Origin: an uncultured Veillonellaceae bacterium
Lineage (GTDB): Bacteria; Bacillota; Negativicutes; Selenomonadales; Selenomonadaceae
DNA: 64,000 nt
NCBI GenBank assembly: GCA_902801565.1
Contig: CADCIX010000007.1
Coordinates: 1-64,000, forward strand
Reading direction: 5' to 3'
Shown here: piece by piece, positions 7,803 through 17,757 of the stretch
Position numbering within the stretch: position 1 is the stretch's first letter
How the letters are laid out: each line of letters starts with the position of its first letter
Notes under the pieces: generated by a model
What the model was told of the DNA's origin: nothing
Databases searched by the model: none
The model's input: only the letters and a program-made list of their open reading frames with translations
Program-made: the position numbers and the translations under genes

Positions 7803-8849
7803 TTGGAAGTTGATATTTCCAAAAACGTAACTTATTTTGTGAAATTTGGCCTTGTGGGGCTCATTGCCCTCGCCCTGCTTTGCTCGGCCGGTGTATGGTT
7901 CTATCAGCATCGCAACACCCATATGAAGGTATATGATGCTCAGGTGACCAGCACCATGGTGGGAGTCAAGACGAAGGCGAACGGCAAGATTGCAGAGATC
8001 AAGGTGGAGGATGGCGATCATGTTGAGGCCGGCACAGTTCTTGCCAGGATTGAAGTGAGTGTGACGGAGGAGCAGATCCAGCAGTTGCAGCAAAACCTGG
8101 AACTTGCACAGCGCAACCTGGCGGAAATCCAAAAAGGGCAGACGATCACGGTGCCCATGCCAAGCGTCGAAAGTGTCGGGAGCAGCAATGCAGCGGCCCA
8201 GGTGGAGTTGGAGAGAGCTGCCTCCCGCTTGCAGCGCATGAACGAGCTTTTCGAGATGGGCGCAATCAGCGCGGTAAAACGTGACGAGGCCGCTGCAGAG
8301 TATGCCGCTGCCCAGGCAGCCGCTGCTGCTGTCCCGAGTGCCCCGCCGAGTGTCAGCTATCAGACGATGGTGCAGCCAAGCAGCCCGGAAGTCATAAAAA
8401 ATGCGGAAATCCAGGTTCGGCAGGCGGAAGCGGCACTGGAAAATGCCAAAAAGGATTCCCAGGCAACGGAAATCGTTGCTCCTGTTGCCGGTACCGTATA
8501 TCTTGCAGAGCTTGCGGAAAACAGTGAGGTCACAGCCGGCCAGACCATCATGAATATCGGTGATGCAGGCAATATCTGGGTGGAAGCCCGGGTGACACCG
8601 GAACAGAAGAGCAAGATCCGGCTGGGGCAGTTTGCAGAATATACCATTGAGGGGCGCAAATTCCAGGGAACCGTGCAGGAAATCGAAACAGATGATGACG
8701 AGAATGCGGAAGGAATGGCGAATACGGAAGGACGTGCGCCAAAGGAGGATGACGGAAAATTCTTCGTGAAGATTTCCCTGCCGACAGAGGCTGCTCTTGA
8801 GATGAAACCGGGGATGAAGACTGTCGTGGAGTTTGCTATGGATAATTGA
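7803..8849 (+). CDS. HlyD/EmrA-family membrane-fusion (periplasmic adaptor) protein, TTG start
   Basis: A 348-residue adaptor of the kind that bridges an inner-membrane transporter to the outer membrane. It has one N-terminal membrane anchor (residues 14-33), a biotinyl-lipoyl half-motif (KANGKIAEIKVEDGDHVEAG), a coiled-coil hairpin (about residues 85-215, rich in Gln and Ala), the returning lipoyl half (ATEIVAPVAGTVYLAEL) and a beta-barrel segment. The start is TTG with AGGGGG upstream. No ABC, MFS or RND partner lies next to it, so its transporter and substrate are unknown. It ends in its own strong terminator. Confidence 0.85.
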   Translation: MEVDISKNVTYFVKFGLVGLIALALLCSAGVWFYQHRNTHMKVYDAQVTSTMVGVKTKANGKIAEIKVEDGDHVEAGTVLARIEVSVTEEQIQQLQQNLELAQRNLAEIQKGQTITVPMPSVESVGSSNAAAQVELERAASRLQRMNELFEMGAISAVKRDEAAAEYAAAQAAAAAVPSAPPSVSYQTMVQPSSPEVIKNAEIQVRQAEAALENAKKDSQATEIVAPVAGTVYLAELAENSEVTAGQTIMNIGDAGNIWVEARVTPEQKSKIRLGQFAEYTIEGRKFQGTVQEIETDDDENAEGMANTEGRAPKEDDGKFFVKISLPTEAALEMKPGMKTVVEFAMDN

Positions 8850-8856
8850 ATGAAGT

Positions 8857-8890
8857 TAGCCTCGCGAAAGCGGGGCTATTTTGTTTTTTT
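8857..8890 (+). terminator. Intrinsic terminator after the HlyD-family gene
   Basis: TAGCCTCGC (8857-8865) pairs with GCGGGGCTA (8870-8878) around a GAAA tetraloop, followed by a T-rich tract to 8890. Confidence 0.9.
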
Positions 8891-8902
8891 GACTTTTACC
8901 TA

Positions 8903-8931
8903 TTGACTTTTTCTCAAAAAGAGGTTATCCT
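8903..8931 (+). promoter_or_regulatory. groESL promoter
   Basis: TTGACT (-35, 8903-8908) and TATCCT (-10, 8926-8931) with 17-base spacing, directly upstream of the CIRCE operator. This is a SigA-type heat-shock promoter arrangement. Confidence 0.8.
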
Positions 8932-8942
8932 AGAAACTGTAG

Positions 8943-9292
<350 letters not shown>

Positions 9293-9337
9293 GAAACATC
9301 AGTAAGGTAGTTCCTGAGATAGAATTTGGAGGCTTAA

Positions 9338-10972
<1,635 letters not shown>

Positions 10973-10995
10973 AAAATAAAGCCAAACTGCGTAAT

Positions 10996-11040
10996 CCCAG
11001 GAACTCCACGGAATTTTAGTGGGTTCCTGGGGTTTTTCTT
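10996..11040 (+). terminator. Intrinsic terminator after groEL
   Basis: CCCAGGAACTCCAC (10996-11009) pairs with GTGGGTTCCTGGG (11019-11031), with one internal irregularity, followed by TTTTTCTT. Confidence 0.9.
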
Positions 11041-11041
11041 G

Positions 11042-11071
11042 TTGGCAAAAATGGATGGCTTGTGGTACAAT
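11042..11071 (+). promoter_or_regulatory. Promoter for the 11.15-12.4 kb envelope gene trio
   Basis: TTGGCA (-35, 11042-11047) and TACAAT (-10, 11066-11071) with 18-base spacing, plus a TG-G extension just before the -10. It sits right after the groEL terminator. Confidence 0.65.
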
Positions 11072-11149
11072 TATGTGCAATTCGATGAGTCGGGGGTTAC
11101 GGTTGGCATCATGGGGCAAGGAGAATGTATGGAATGAAGAAGGAAAACG

Positions 11150-11659
11150 ATGACAGGCAGGAATTGGCAAAGTCTGGTTGATGGCCTGTCATCCTGTGTT
11201 GACGGGATTCATCCATATGCCTGGCTGGTCATGACGGTATTTGTTGCCTTTTTTTCTGTGGTCATGAGGCCGGTGGCACTGGACGCTGCCGACTACTGGC
11301 GCAGGAGTGGCATGACGCCCCAGGAACGGCAGGAGTCCTATGGGATGCCTTTTCCAGTGTCGAAGCCCCCGGCAGGCGTGAGGCATATCTTGAACCGTGA
11401 GCAGCTGCGATGGGTTTTGCTGCAGGAGATCCGCATGGATGCCATGAAGTCCTGCCTCAATCATGACAATGAGGAAGCAGTGAGGGGATTCATGCGGATG
11501 GTGGATGATTACAATGCGCACGGTGCAAGCTATCTGTGCGAAGCATCCGAATTGCGGGCTGCCCGGCGCGATATCGAGGAATATCAGGAGGAAATCCGTG
11601 AAAACGCCATTGCGGAGGCAGAAGCCATGGGATGGAATCTGCCTTTGCAGGACAAATGA
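11150..11659 (+). CDS. Hypothetical protein with one membrane segment
   Basis: A 169-residue protein I do not recognise. Residues about 25-45 form a single hydrophobic segment (AWLVMTVFVAFFSVVM). The remainder is hydrophilic and helical, ending in an acidic, Glu/Ala-rich helix. AAGGAAAA precedes the ATG. The two following genes also encode exported or membrane proteins and follow at 25 bases and a 4-base overlap, so the three look like one transcription unit. No domain assignment is made. Confidence 0.75.
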   Translation: MTGRNWQSLVDGLSSCVDGIHPYAWLVMTVFVAFFSVVMRPVALDAADYWRRSGMTPQERQESYGMPFPVSKPPAGVRHILNREQLRWVLLQEIRMDAMKSCLNHDNEEAVRGFMRMVDDYNAHGASYLCEASELRAARRDIEEYQEEIRENAIAEAEAMGWNLPLQDK

Positions 11660-11684
11660 GTTTTGTAGAAAGAAGAGGGTTTGT

Positions 11685-12224
11685 ATGAAGAAATTATGTA
11701 TGGCTCTGCTGGCTGTTTTTTGTGCAATTGCCATGACGGCACCGATTGCACAGGCGGCAGAGACGAAGGTGCAACTGCATGATTCCCTGTCCCTGGATGA
11801 TTTCGTCGCGGGCTATAACAAGTCAGCCGAGTATCCTGTGACGGATTATTCCAGCCACAGCACGAGGGGAGACTATGAGGCATATATCGCCGTCGTGGAC
11901 CAGAATAATATCATGCTTGTCAACACCAATACGGCAGGTCTGATTTCGAATATCATCCTCATGCATCGGGGGGATATTTCCGCGGAGGACCAGAAAAAAC
12001 TCCTGTCCATATTTGTGGGCATGAATGTTGCGTTGGGCTATCCGGCTACGGATGAGGGGATGCTCTTTATGGTGGAAGCATTCAACCGGCTGGATATCAC
12101 CTCTCCGGAAGTCATGGCATCCATGCTGGAGCGCACGGATATCCATCGGGACTATACCTTCCTGAAGTCGGAAAATCCGGCACAGCAGGCACATCTTATC
12201 CTTATGGAGGCTGTTGTGGAATGA
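11685..12224 (+). CDS. Hypothetical exported protein
   Basis: A 179-residue product beginning with a clear Sec signal peptide: Met-Lys-Lys, a hydrophobic core LCMALLAVFCAIAMT, and an Ala-Gln-Ala cleavage site near residue 22. The mature part is mildly acidic with no recognised domain. The start at 11685 is chosen because it opens exactly at the signal peptide and has AGAGGG upstream; the frame is open further upstream but only inside the preceding gene. Its stop overlaps the next start (ATGA). Function unknown; probably periplasmic. Confidence 0.78.
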   Translation: MKKLCMALLAVFCAIAMTAPIAQAAETKVQLHDSLSLDDFVAGYNKSAEYPVTDYSSHSTRGDYEAYIAVVDQNNIMLVNTNTAGLISNIILMHRGDISAEDQKKLLSIFVGMNVALGYPATDEGMLFMVEAFNRLDITSPEVMASMLERTDIHRDYTFLKSENPAQQAHLILMEAVVE

Positions 12225-12421
12225 GGGAAGTATGGAAGTCCATCAAATGGATCGATGGGCTCATTTTGGGCATGGCAATCTGGATTCTGGTGGGCATTGA
12301 CTTTCATAATATGTCAACCATGGACCAGATTTATCTTATGACGTTTACCATCTGGATCGTTCTGTTTGTGCTTCGTTTGTTTATCGTGTACAGAAAAACG
12401 CGACAGGATGGTGATGTATAG
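12221..12421 (+). CDS. Hypothetical small membrane protein
   Basis: A 66-residue protein with two hydrophobic helices (about residues 12-26 and 38-58) joined by a short loop, and a basic tail KTRQDG. It starts in the ATGA overlap with the preceding exported protein, which implies coupled translation and perhaps a joint role in the envelope. No family recognised. Confidence 0.7.
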   Translation: MREVWKSIKWIDGLILGMAIWILVGIDFHNMSTMDQIYLMTFTIWIVLFVLRLFIVYRKTRQDGDV

Positions 12422-12472
12422 CTGCTTTTTCGACAAGAGGCAAGTTGTTTTGTTGGATAGGAGTTGTTTGTT

Positions 12473-13525
12473 TTGTCAAGTAAGTTGTTCCGGCTGCTGG
12501 CTTTTGTGGCATTGATTCTCTGCATGACCGTATCGGAAGGCTTTGCCGCCAGTCAGCCAATGCATAAACTGAATTATTTTCAGACCAGCACGATACAGAA
12601 GGATGGACAGGATGTGCTGCTCGTTGAGATTGGCATGAACAAGGATGGATTGGAATATGATGTTCTGGTCAAGCCGTACATGCAGAACCGGCTGATTATC
12701 AATCTTCAGCGCACGACGCCGGGAAAGATTGACCGGGATATTCCATTAAAGAATGATCTGGCAAAACGTGTAAAGATACAGGAAGTGGAAACAGGCCGTA
12801 CACAGATCAGCGTTGACCTGGCACATGCGGCAGTGGAAGGGTCTTCCTATAACGTCTACACGCTTCCGGAGGACCGCAAGGCAAAGAAGCCCTATCGCCT
12901 GGTCATAGAAGTCATGTCACCTGCGTCTGCTGTTGGTGGCAAGGTGGAAGGTGTCAAGGGGCATGCCATTGTGCTGGATCCGGGACATGGGGGCAGTGAT
13001 TCAGGGGCGGTTGGCCCCGATGGTGTGACGGAAAAAGAGGTCACCCTGGCGGTGTCGAAAAAAGTGCAGGCGCTTCTGCAGGCGGGGGGTGCCCGTGTGA
13101 TCATGACACGGGAGACCGACCGGGATGTCTATGGCATTAACGCCACGGACACCCAGGAATTGCAGGCGAGGGTAAATGTGGCACTCTATGCGCCGGAATC
13201 GGAGCTCTTCGTCAGCATCCATTGCAATGCATTTTCCAATCCGGCCGCCCATGGAATGGAAACCTACTATTATGACGGATCCTATCGCGGGCAGCGTTTG
13301 GCGGCGCTTCTCAATGAGGAACTGGCGGCGGAGGGCGGCCTGTTCAACCGCGGAGTGAAGACGGCGAATTTCTACGTCATAAAGCATACCAATGTCCCGG
13401 CTTCCCTTATAGAACTGGGATTCATCACGAACTATCAGGAAGAGCACCTGTTGATGGACGATGCATATCAGGATAAGCTGGCTTTGGCGGTCGCCAAGGC
13501 AATCGGGCGTTATTTTCAGGAATAG
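12473..13525 (+). CDS. N-acetylmuramoyl-L-alanine amidase (Amidase_3 family) with AMIN-like domain, TTG start
   Basis: A zinc amidase that cuts the bond between muramic acid and the peptide stem in peptidoglycan. The 350-residue protein has a signal peptide (to about residue 25), an AMIN-like beta domain (about 30-145), and the catalytic domain with zinc ligands in LDPGHGGSDSG, the Glu of VTEKEVTLAV and the His of FVSIHCNAF, plus the catalytic Glu in SLIELGFITN. All active-site residues are present. TTG 12473 is the best start: GGAG (12460-12463) is nine bases upstream, whereas an earlier TTG at 12464 touches the ribosome site. Likely in cell separation or wall remodelling. Followed 24 bases later by the GerMN lipoprotein gene. 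Confidence 0.92.
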   Translation: MSSKLFRLLAFVALILCMTVSEGFAASQPMHKLNYFQTSTIQKDGQDVLLVEIGMNKDGLEYDVLVKPYMQNRLIINLQRTTPGKIDRDIPLKNDLAKRVKIQEVETGRTQISVDLAHAAVEGSSYNVYTLPEDRKAKKPYRLVIEVMSPASAVGGKVEGVKGHAIVLDPGHGGSDSGAVGPDGVTEKEVTLAVSKKVQALLQAGGARVIMTRETDRDVYGINATDTQELQARVNVALYAPESELFVSIHCNAFSNPAAHGMETYYYDGSYRGQRLAALLNEELAAEGGLFNRGVKTANFYVIKHTNVPASLIELGFITNYQEEHLLMDDAYQDKLALAVAKAIGRYFQE

Positions 13526-13549
13526 CAGGGAACAGGAGATGTAATCTAA

Positions 13550-14155
13550 ATGAAATTGAAAAAGTATATTCTTTGCATGTTTGCTCTTGCAATCCTTCTC
13601 GTGGCAGGAGGATGCGATCCCCAAGGCGAGAAGCAGACGCCTTCCTCTTCGTCATCCTCTTCTTCTGCAGTGAGTTCCTCTGGAAGTTCGGCTTCTTCCA
13701 GCAGCACATCGACGGTTGCGAAACCGGTTGAGACAAAAGAGATGACGGTCAAGGTATACTATCCGAATGACGAGGGAGAACGTCTGGTGGCGGTTTCCCG
13801 CAAGGTGAAGCTTTCCGATGGGGCGGATAAGTATACGGCGGCATTGAAATCCCTTATGGAGGGAACAAAGGAGAAGGGGCAGAGCACCATTATTCCACGG
13901 CAGACGAAAATCAGAAGCGTCAAGGTGAAGGATGGTGTTGCAACCGTTGATTTCTCCGGTGATATCCTCAAGCATTTTGTGGGAGGGTCTACCGGAGAGG
14001 AAATGCTGGTCGGATCAGTGGTAAACACGCTCACGGAATTTCCGGAGGTAACATCTGTGCAGATCCTTATTGACGGGAAGCCGGTGGAAAGCCTTGCAGG
14101 ACATATGGACCTCACCGTGCCGATCAAGCGCATGGAATCCATTTTGCCGAAATAG
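13550..14155 (+). CDS. GerMN-domain lipoprotein
   Basis: A 201-residue lipoprotein: signal peptide ending in the lipobox LVAGGC (Cys 24), a low-complexity Ser linker (about residues 33-55), and one GerMN domain (about 65-195, with LMEGTKEKGQSTIIP and VATVDFSGDIL). GerMN domains were first named in the spore protein GerM but are widespread in non-sporulating bacteria. Next to a wall amidase, a role at the peptidoglycan is plausible. The Ser tract is an ordinary surface tether. A terminator begins nine bases after the stop. Confidence 0.87.
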   Translation: MKLKKYILCMFALAILLVAGGCDPQGEKQTPSSSSSSSSAVSSSGSSASSSSTSTVAKPVETKEMTVKVYYPNDEGERLVAVSRKVKLSDGADKYTAALKSLMEGTKEKGQSTIIPRQTKIRSVKVKDGVATVDFSGDILKHFVGGSTGEEMLVGSVVNTLTEFPEVTSVQILIDGKPVESLAGHMDLTVPIKRMESILPK

Positions 14156-14163
14156 GGAGGATG

Positions 14164-14198
14164 AAACACAGCGAAACCCTTGTGCTTCGCTGTGTTTT
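14164..14198 (+). terminator. Intrinsic terminator after the GerMN lipoprotein gene
   Basis: AAACACAGCGAA (14164-14175) pairs perfectly over 12 bp with TTCGCTGTGTTT (14186-14197) and ends in TTTT. The loop and the 3' arm also carry the -35 of the putative tig promoter. Confidence 0.8.
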
Positions 14199-14208
14199 GT
14201 GGTATGAT
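14180..14208 (+). promoter_or_regulatory. Putative tig promoter
   Basis: TTGTGC (-35, 14180-14185) and TATGAT (-10, 14203-14208) with 17-base spacing and a TG-G extension. If used, the transcript runs through the miniature element at 14252-14408 before reaching tig at 14456. Confidence 0.5.
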
Positions 14209-14251
14209 GAATTTTGTATGGCATATCAGGCGCGGATCGATGTTTCCAGTA

Positions 14252-14408
14252 AGGAACTGTGCGAAAATAATCACTGTAGTATGCGCCGGATGAATTCGCA
14301 AGGACAAGGCGGAGGAGTGAGTCATAGCGGGGCTATGTCGAACGACGACAACGTAGTCATGGCGAATTCAGACAAGCAGAATGAAGTGATTATTGATGCA
14401 TAGTTCCT
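14252..14408. mobile_element. Miniature inverted-repeat element B (157 bp, non-coding)
   Basis: The ends AGGAACTGTGCGAAAATAAT... (14252-14275) and its imperfect complement (14385-14408) match at about 20 of 24 positions. The centre has AGTCATAGCGGGGCTATGTC, the same core as element A at 2421-2586, itself a small palindrome (CATAGC/GCTATG). A second short inverted pair (GAATTCGC/GCGAATTC) lies inside. A spurious 80-codon frame overlaps it and is not a gene. The 300-base gap between the GerMN gene and tig is filled by the terminator, the promoter and this element. Confidence 0.75.
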
Positions 14409-14455
14409 AAGCCGGCATGCGTGACAAGAGATAAAACAGGAGGTCATTTCAGACA

Positions 14456-15745
14456 ATGAAAGTTTCGGCAGAGAAAATAGAAAACCAGCAGGTTGTGCTC
14501 ACCATCGAGGTTGAGGCGGCGGAAGTGAGCAAGGCAGAAGACCGTGCTTGCAAGCGCATTGCCGGACGGGTAAACATTCCGGGATTCCGCAAGGGCAAGG
14601 CCCCGAAGAAGGTTGTTGAGGGCCATGTGGGCAAGGAATACATCATGGATGAGGCATTTGACCTTATCTATCCGAAGGCATTTGCGGATGCCTTGAAGGA
14701 GCAGGAACTTGAGCCGGTGACGCGCCCGGATGTGGATGTTGTAACCCTTGAAAGCGGCAAGGATCTTGTTTTCAAGGTAACCTTTACGAATCGTCCCGAG
14801 GTGACTCTTGGCGAATACAAGGGACTCAATGTGGAGAAGAAGGTTGCCGAGATAAAGGACGAGGATGTTGACAAGCAGCTTGCGAATTTCCAGGATCGTC
14901 AGGGCAAGCTGGTGGATGTTCCTGAGGGGACGGCTGTTTCCGATGGCGATTTCACTACGCTGGACTTCAAGGGATTCGTTGACAATGAACCCTTCGAGGG
15001 CGGCGAAGGCAAGGATTATCCCTTGCAGATCGGTTCCAAGAGCTTCATTCCCGGGTTTGAGGATCAGCTCATTGGCGCGAAGATCGGTGAGGAAAAGGAA
15101 GTCAATGTGACCTTCCCTGAGGATTATCATGCCGAGGCTCTGGCAGGAAAGCCGGCTGTGTTCAAGTGCACCATCCGCAGCATCAAGCATAAGGAACTTC
15201 CGCCCATCGATGACGAATTGGCGAAGAAGGTCAGCACCTTCCAGACTCTGGAGGAGCTCAAGGCGGATATCCGCAAGAATCTGCAGGAGAATGCGGAGCG
15301 TGTGGCTGAAAACGAGCATAGGACCAAGATTATCGAGATGGCAACGAACAATATCACGGTGGATATTCCCCCTGTGATGATTGACAACCGTGTGAACACC
15401 ATGGTCCAGGAGATGGCCATGCGGATCGAGCAGCAGGGCCTGAATATGGAGCAGTACCTCCAGTATGCCGGTACGGATATTGCGAAGATTCGCGAGGAGT
15501 ACCGTGAGACGGCAGAGAAGAACGTGAAGACGGATCTTATGCTGGAAGAGGTCGCCAAGGCAGAGAACATCAAGGTGGAGGCTGCAGACCTCGACGCAGA
15601 GGTTGCGGCAATGGCTGCTGCCTATGGGGCTACCCCCAAGCAGGTCCGGAAGATTATCACGGAGCAGGGACGTCTTACAGACCTTACCTATACCGTGCTT
15701 CACAAGAAGACGATACAGTTCATCATCGACCATATCGCCGGCTGA
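14456..15745 (+). CDS. tig: Trigger factor
   Basis: A ribosome-bound chaperone and peptidyl-prolyl isomerase that meets nascent chains at the exit tunnel. The 429-residue protein has the ribosome-binding N-domain with the signature [13 protein letters not shown], the FKBP-type PPIase domain (about 150-245, [16 protein letters not shown]) and the helical C-terminal chaperone domain. AGGAGG precedes the ATG. It begins the proteostasis run tig-clpP-clpX-lon, a common Firmicute gene order. Confidence 0.97.
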   Translation: MKVSAEKIENQQVVLTIEVEAAEVSKAEDRACKRIAGRVNIPGFRKGKAPKKVVEGHVGKEYIMDEAFDLIYPKAFADALKEQELEPVTRPDVDVVTLESGKDLVFKVTFTNRPEVTLGEYKGLNVEKKVAEIKDEDVDKQLANFQDRQGKLVDVPEGTAVSDGDFTTLDFKGFVDNEPFEGGEGKDYPLQIGSKSFIPGFEDQLIGAKIGEEKEVNVTFPEDYHAEALAGKPAVFKCTIRSIKHKELPPIDDELAKKVSTFQTLEELKADIRKNLQENAERVAENEHRTKIIEMATNNITVDIPPVMIDNRVNTMVQEMAMRIEQQGLNMEQYLQYAGTDIAKIREEYRETAEKNVKTDLMLEEVAKAENIKVEAADLDAEVAAMAAAYGATPKQVRKIITEQGRLTDLTYTVLHKKTIQFIIDHIAG

Positions 15746-15776
15746 GCTATCTGCTTTCGATAACGGGGTGATTTTC

Positions 15777-16388
15777 ATGAATTACGTACCAATGGTAGTA
15801 GAGCGTTCCAGCCGTGGGGAACGGGCATATGATATTTATTCCCGCCTTTTGAAAGACAGGATCATCATCCTCGGCGGCCCCATTGATGATAGTGTGGCAA
15901 ATTCCATTGTGGCTCAGATGCTCTTTTTGGAATCCGAGGATCCGGACAAGGACATCTATCTTTACATCAACAGTCCGGGCGGGGTTGTGACGGCAGGACT
16001 TGCCATTTATGACACGATGCAGTACATCAAATCGGATGTTTCCACCATTTGTATCGGGCAGGCAGCCAGCATGGGATCCCTGCTTTTGACCGCAGGGGCG
16101 AAGGGAAAGCGTTTTGCCCTGCCCTTGGCGAGGATTATGATTCATCAGCCCTTGGGCGGAGCCCAGGGGCAGTCGACGGATATCCAGATCCAGGCAAAGG
16201 AGATTCTGCGTCTGCGCGAAGTGGGGAATGATATCCTTGTCAAGCACACGGGGCAAAAGAGGGAGACCATCATTGCCGATACAGAGCGTGACAATTTCAT
16301 GACGGCAGAGGATGCCAAGGCATACGGCCTCATCGATGAGGTCATAACCCGTCCGAAGAAAAGCAAGAAAGCGGACTCCAAGGACTGA
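15777..16388 (+). CDS. clpP: ATP-dependent Clp protease proteolytic subunit
   Basis: The serine peptidase barrel of the ClpXP/ClpAP machines. The 203-residue protein has the catalytic Ser in [11 protein letters not shown], the His in MIHQPLGG and the Asp in the ERDNFM segment. The start at 15777 gives [19 protein letters not shown], the usual ClpP N-terminus, with GGGGTG upstream; the frame is open further upstream inside tig but that is not used. Lies 31 bases after tig and 11 bases before clpX. Confidence 0.97.
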   Translation: MNYVPMVVERSSRGERAYDIYSRLLKDRIIILGGPIDDSVANSIVAQMLFLESEDPDKDIYLYINSPGGVVTAGLAIYDTMQYIKSDVSTICIGQAASMGSLLLTAGAKGKRFALPLARIMIHQPLGGAQGQSTDIQIQAKEILRLREVGNDILVKHTGQKRETIIADTERDNFMTAEDAKAYGLIDEVITRPKKSKKADSKD

Positions 16389-16399
16389 GGGGTGATGTC

Positions 16400-17677
16400 A
16401 TGTTGAAGTTTGGGGATGAAAAAGGACAACTGAAATGTTCTTTCTGCGGAAAGACACAGGAACAGGTACGCAAGCTTGTCGCAGGCCCTGGTGTCTATAT
16501 CTGTGACGAGTGCATAGAGCTCTGCAATGAGATCATTGAGGAGGAGTTCAGCGAGGATGTTGAGGTTGAACTGAAGGATGTCCCGAAACCAAAGGACATC
16601 CGGGCAATCCTGGACCAGTATGTCATTGGGCAGGACGAGGCCAAGAAGACCCTCTCTGTGGCTGTCTATAACCATTACAAGCGCATCAATATGGGGACGG
16701 CGAAAACGGATGATGTGGAACTGCAGAAATCGAACATCTTGATGATCGGTCCCACGGGTAGCGGCAAGACACTCTTGGCGCAGACCCTGGCACGTATCCT
16801 CAATGTTCCCTTTGCCATTGCAGATGCAACTTCCCTGACGGAAGCAGGCTATGTGGGCGAGGATGTAGAGAATATACTTCTCAAGATCATCCAGGCAGCT
16901 GATTATGATGTGGAGAAAGCGGAACGCGGCATCATTTACATCGACGAGATTGACAAGATTGCCCGCAAATCGGAGAATCCTTCCATTACGAGGGATGTTT
17001 CCGGCGAGGGTGTCCAGCAGGCGCTTCTGAAGATTCTGGAAGGGACGACTGCTTCGGTACCACCCCAGGGCGGGCGCAAGCATCCCCATCAGGAACTCAT
17101 CCAGATCGACACGACGAATATTCTCTTTATCTGCGGTGGTGCTTTTGATGGCATCGAGAAGATCATTGAATCCCGTCTTGGCGAGAAGCAGATGGGGTTC
17201 GGCGCTACGGTCACTTCCCGGAAAAATCGGAACATCGGCGAGGTTTTGCGGCAGGTGATGCCGGAGGATCTGCTGAAGAACGGGTTGATACCGGAATTCA
17301 TCGGGCGTCTGCCTGTGGTGGTCACTCTTGATGCATTGGATGAGGCAGCCCTGGTGAGCATTCTCACCCAGCCGAAGAATGCCTTGGTCAAGCAGTACCG
17401 GAAGCTTCTGGAGATGGATGGGGTCAAGCTTTCCTTTGAGGAGGAGGCGCTCCAGCTGATTGCCAAGGAAGCCTTGAAGAGGAAGACCGGTGCCAGAGGG
17501 CTTCGTTCCATTCTGGAAAAGATCATGCGAAATGTTATGTACGATGTTCCTTCTGCTGAGGATGTGACTTCCTGTTTGGTAACGAAGGAGACCATTACGG
17601 AGAAGAAAGATCCGGTTCTCACCGTTGAAAAGAAGAAAGCGAAGAAGGTCATGAGCAGCAGGGAAGTATCTGCATAA
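16400..17677 (+). CDS. clpX: ATP-dependent Clp protease ATP-binding subunit ClpX
   Basis: A hexameric AAA+ unfoldase that feeds substrates to ClpP. The 425-residue protein has the N-terminal C4 zinc-binding domain (CSFCGKTQ... and CDECIELC), Walker [12 protein letters not shown], Walker [11 protein letters not shown], and the GYVGEDVE pore-loop region. Full length. Same operon as clpP. Confidence 0.98.
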   Translation: MLKFGDEKGQLKCSFCGKTQEQVRKLVAGPGVYICDECIELCNEIIEEEFSEDVEVELKDVPKPKDIRAILDQYVIGQDEAKKTLSVAVYNHYKRINMGTAKTDDVELQKSNILMIGPTGSGKTLLAQTLARILNVPFAIADATSLTEAGYVGEDVENILLKIIQAADYDVEKAERGIIYIDEIDKIARKSENPSITRDVSGEGVQQALLKILEGTTASVPPQGGRKHPHQELIQIDTTNILFICGGAFDGIEKIIESRLGEKQMGFGATVTSRKNRNIGEVLRQVMPEDLLKNGLIPEFIGRLPVVVTLDALDEAALVSILTQPKNALVKQYRKLLEMDGVKLSFEEEALQLIAKEALKRKTGARGLRSILEKIMRNVMYDVPSAEDVTSCLVTKETITEKKDPVLTVEKKKAKKVMSSREVSA

Positions 17678-17708
17678 CAGGTTTTGTAGAGCAATTTGTT
17701 GATGTTAG

Positions 17709-17730
17709 GGCGTTGCCGTAGTGCAGCGCC
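17709..17730 (+). terminator. Weak hairpin between clpX and lon
   Basis: GGCGTTGC (17709-17716) pairs with GCAGCGCC (17723-17730). The downstream TTATTTAT is not a clean T tract, so it may only attenuate or stabilise the message. Confidence 0.4.
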
Positions 17731-17757
17731 TTATTTATGAATAGGAGGAAGAACATT

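Noticed and set aside
13640-13730. Ser-rich stretch in the GerMN lipoprotein as a coding microsatellite of special interest
   Set aside because: Low-complexity Ser linkers directly after a lipobox are common tethers in surface lipoproteins.
14161-14403. An 80-codon frame through miniature element B
   Set aside because: It runs through a terminator and a palindromic element, has no domain, and its composition follows the repeat.
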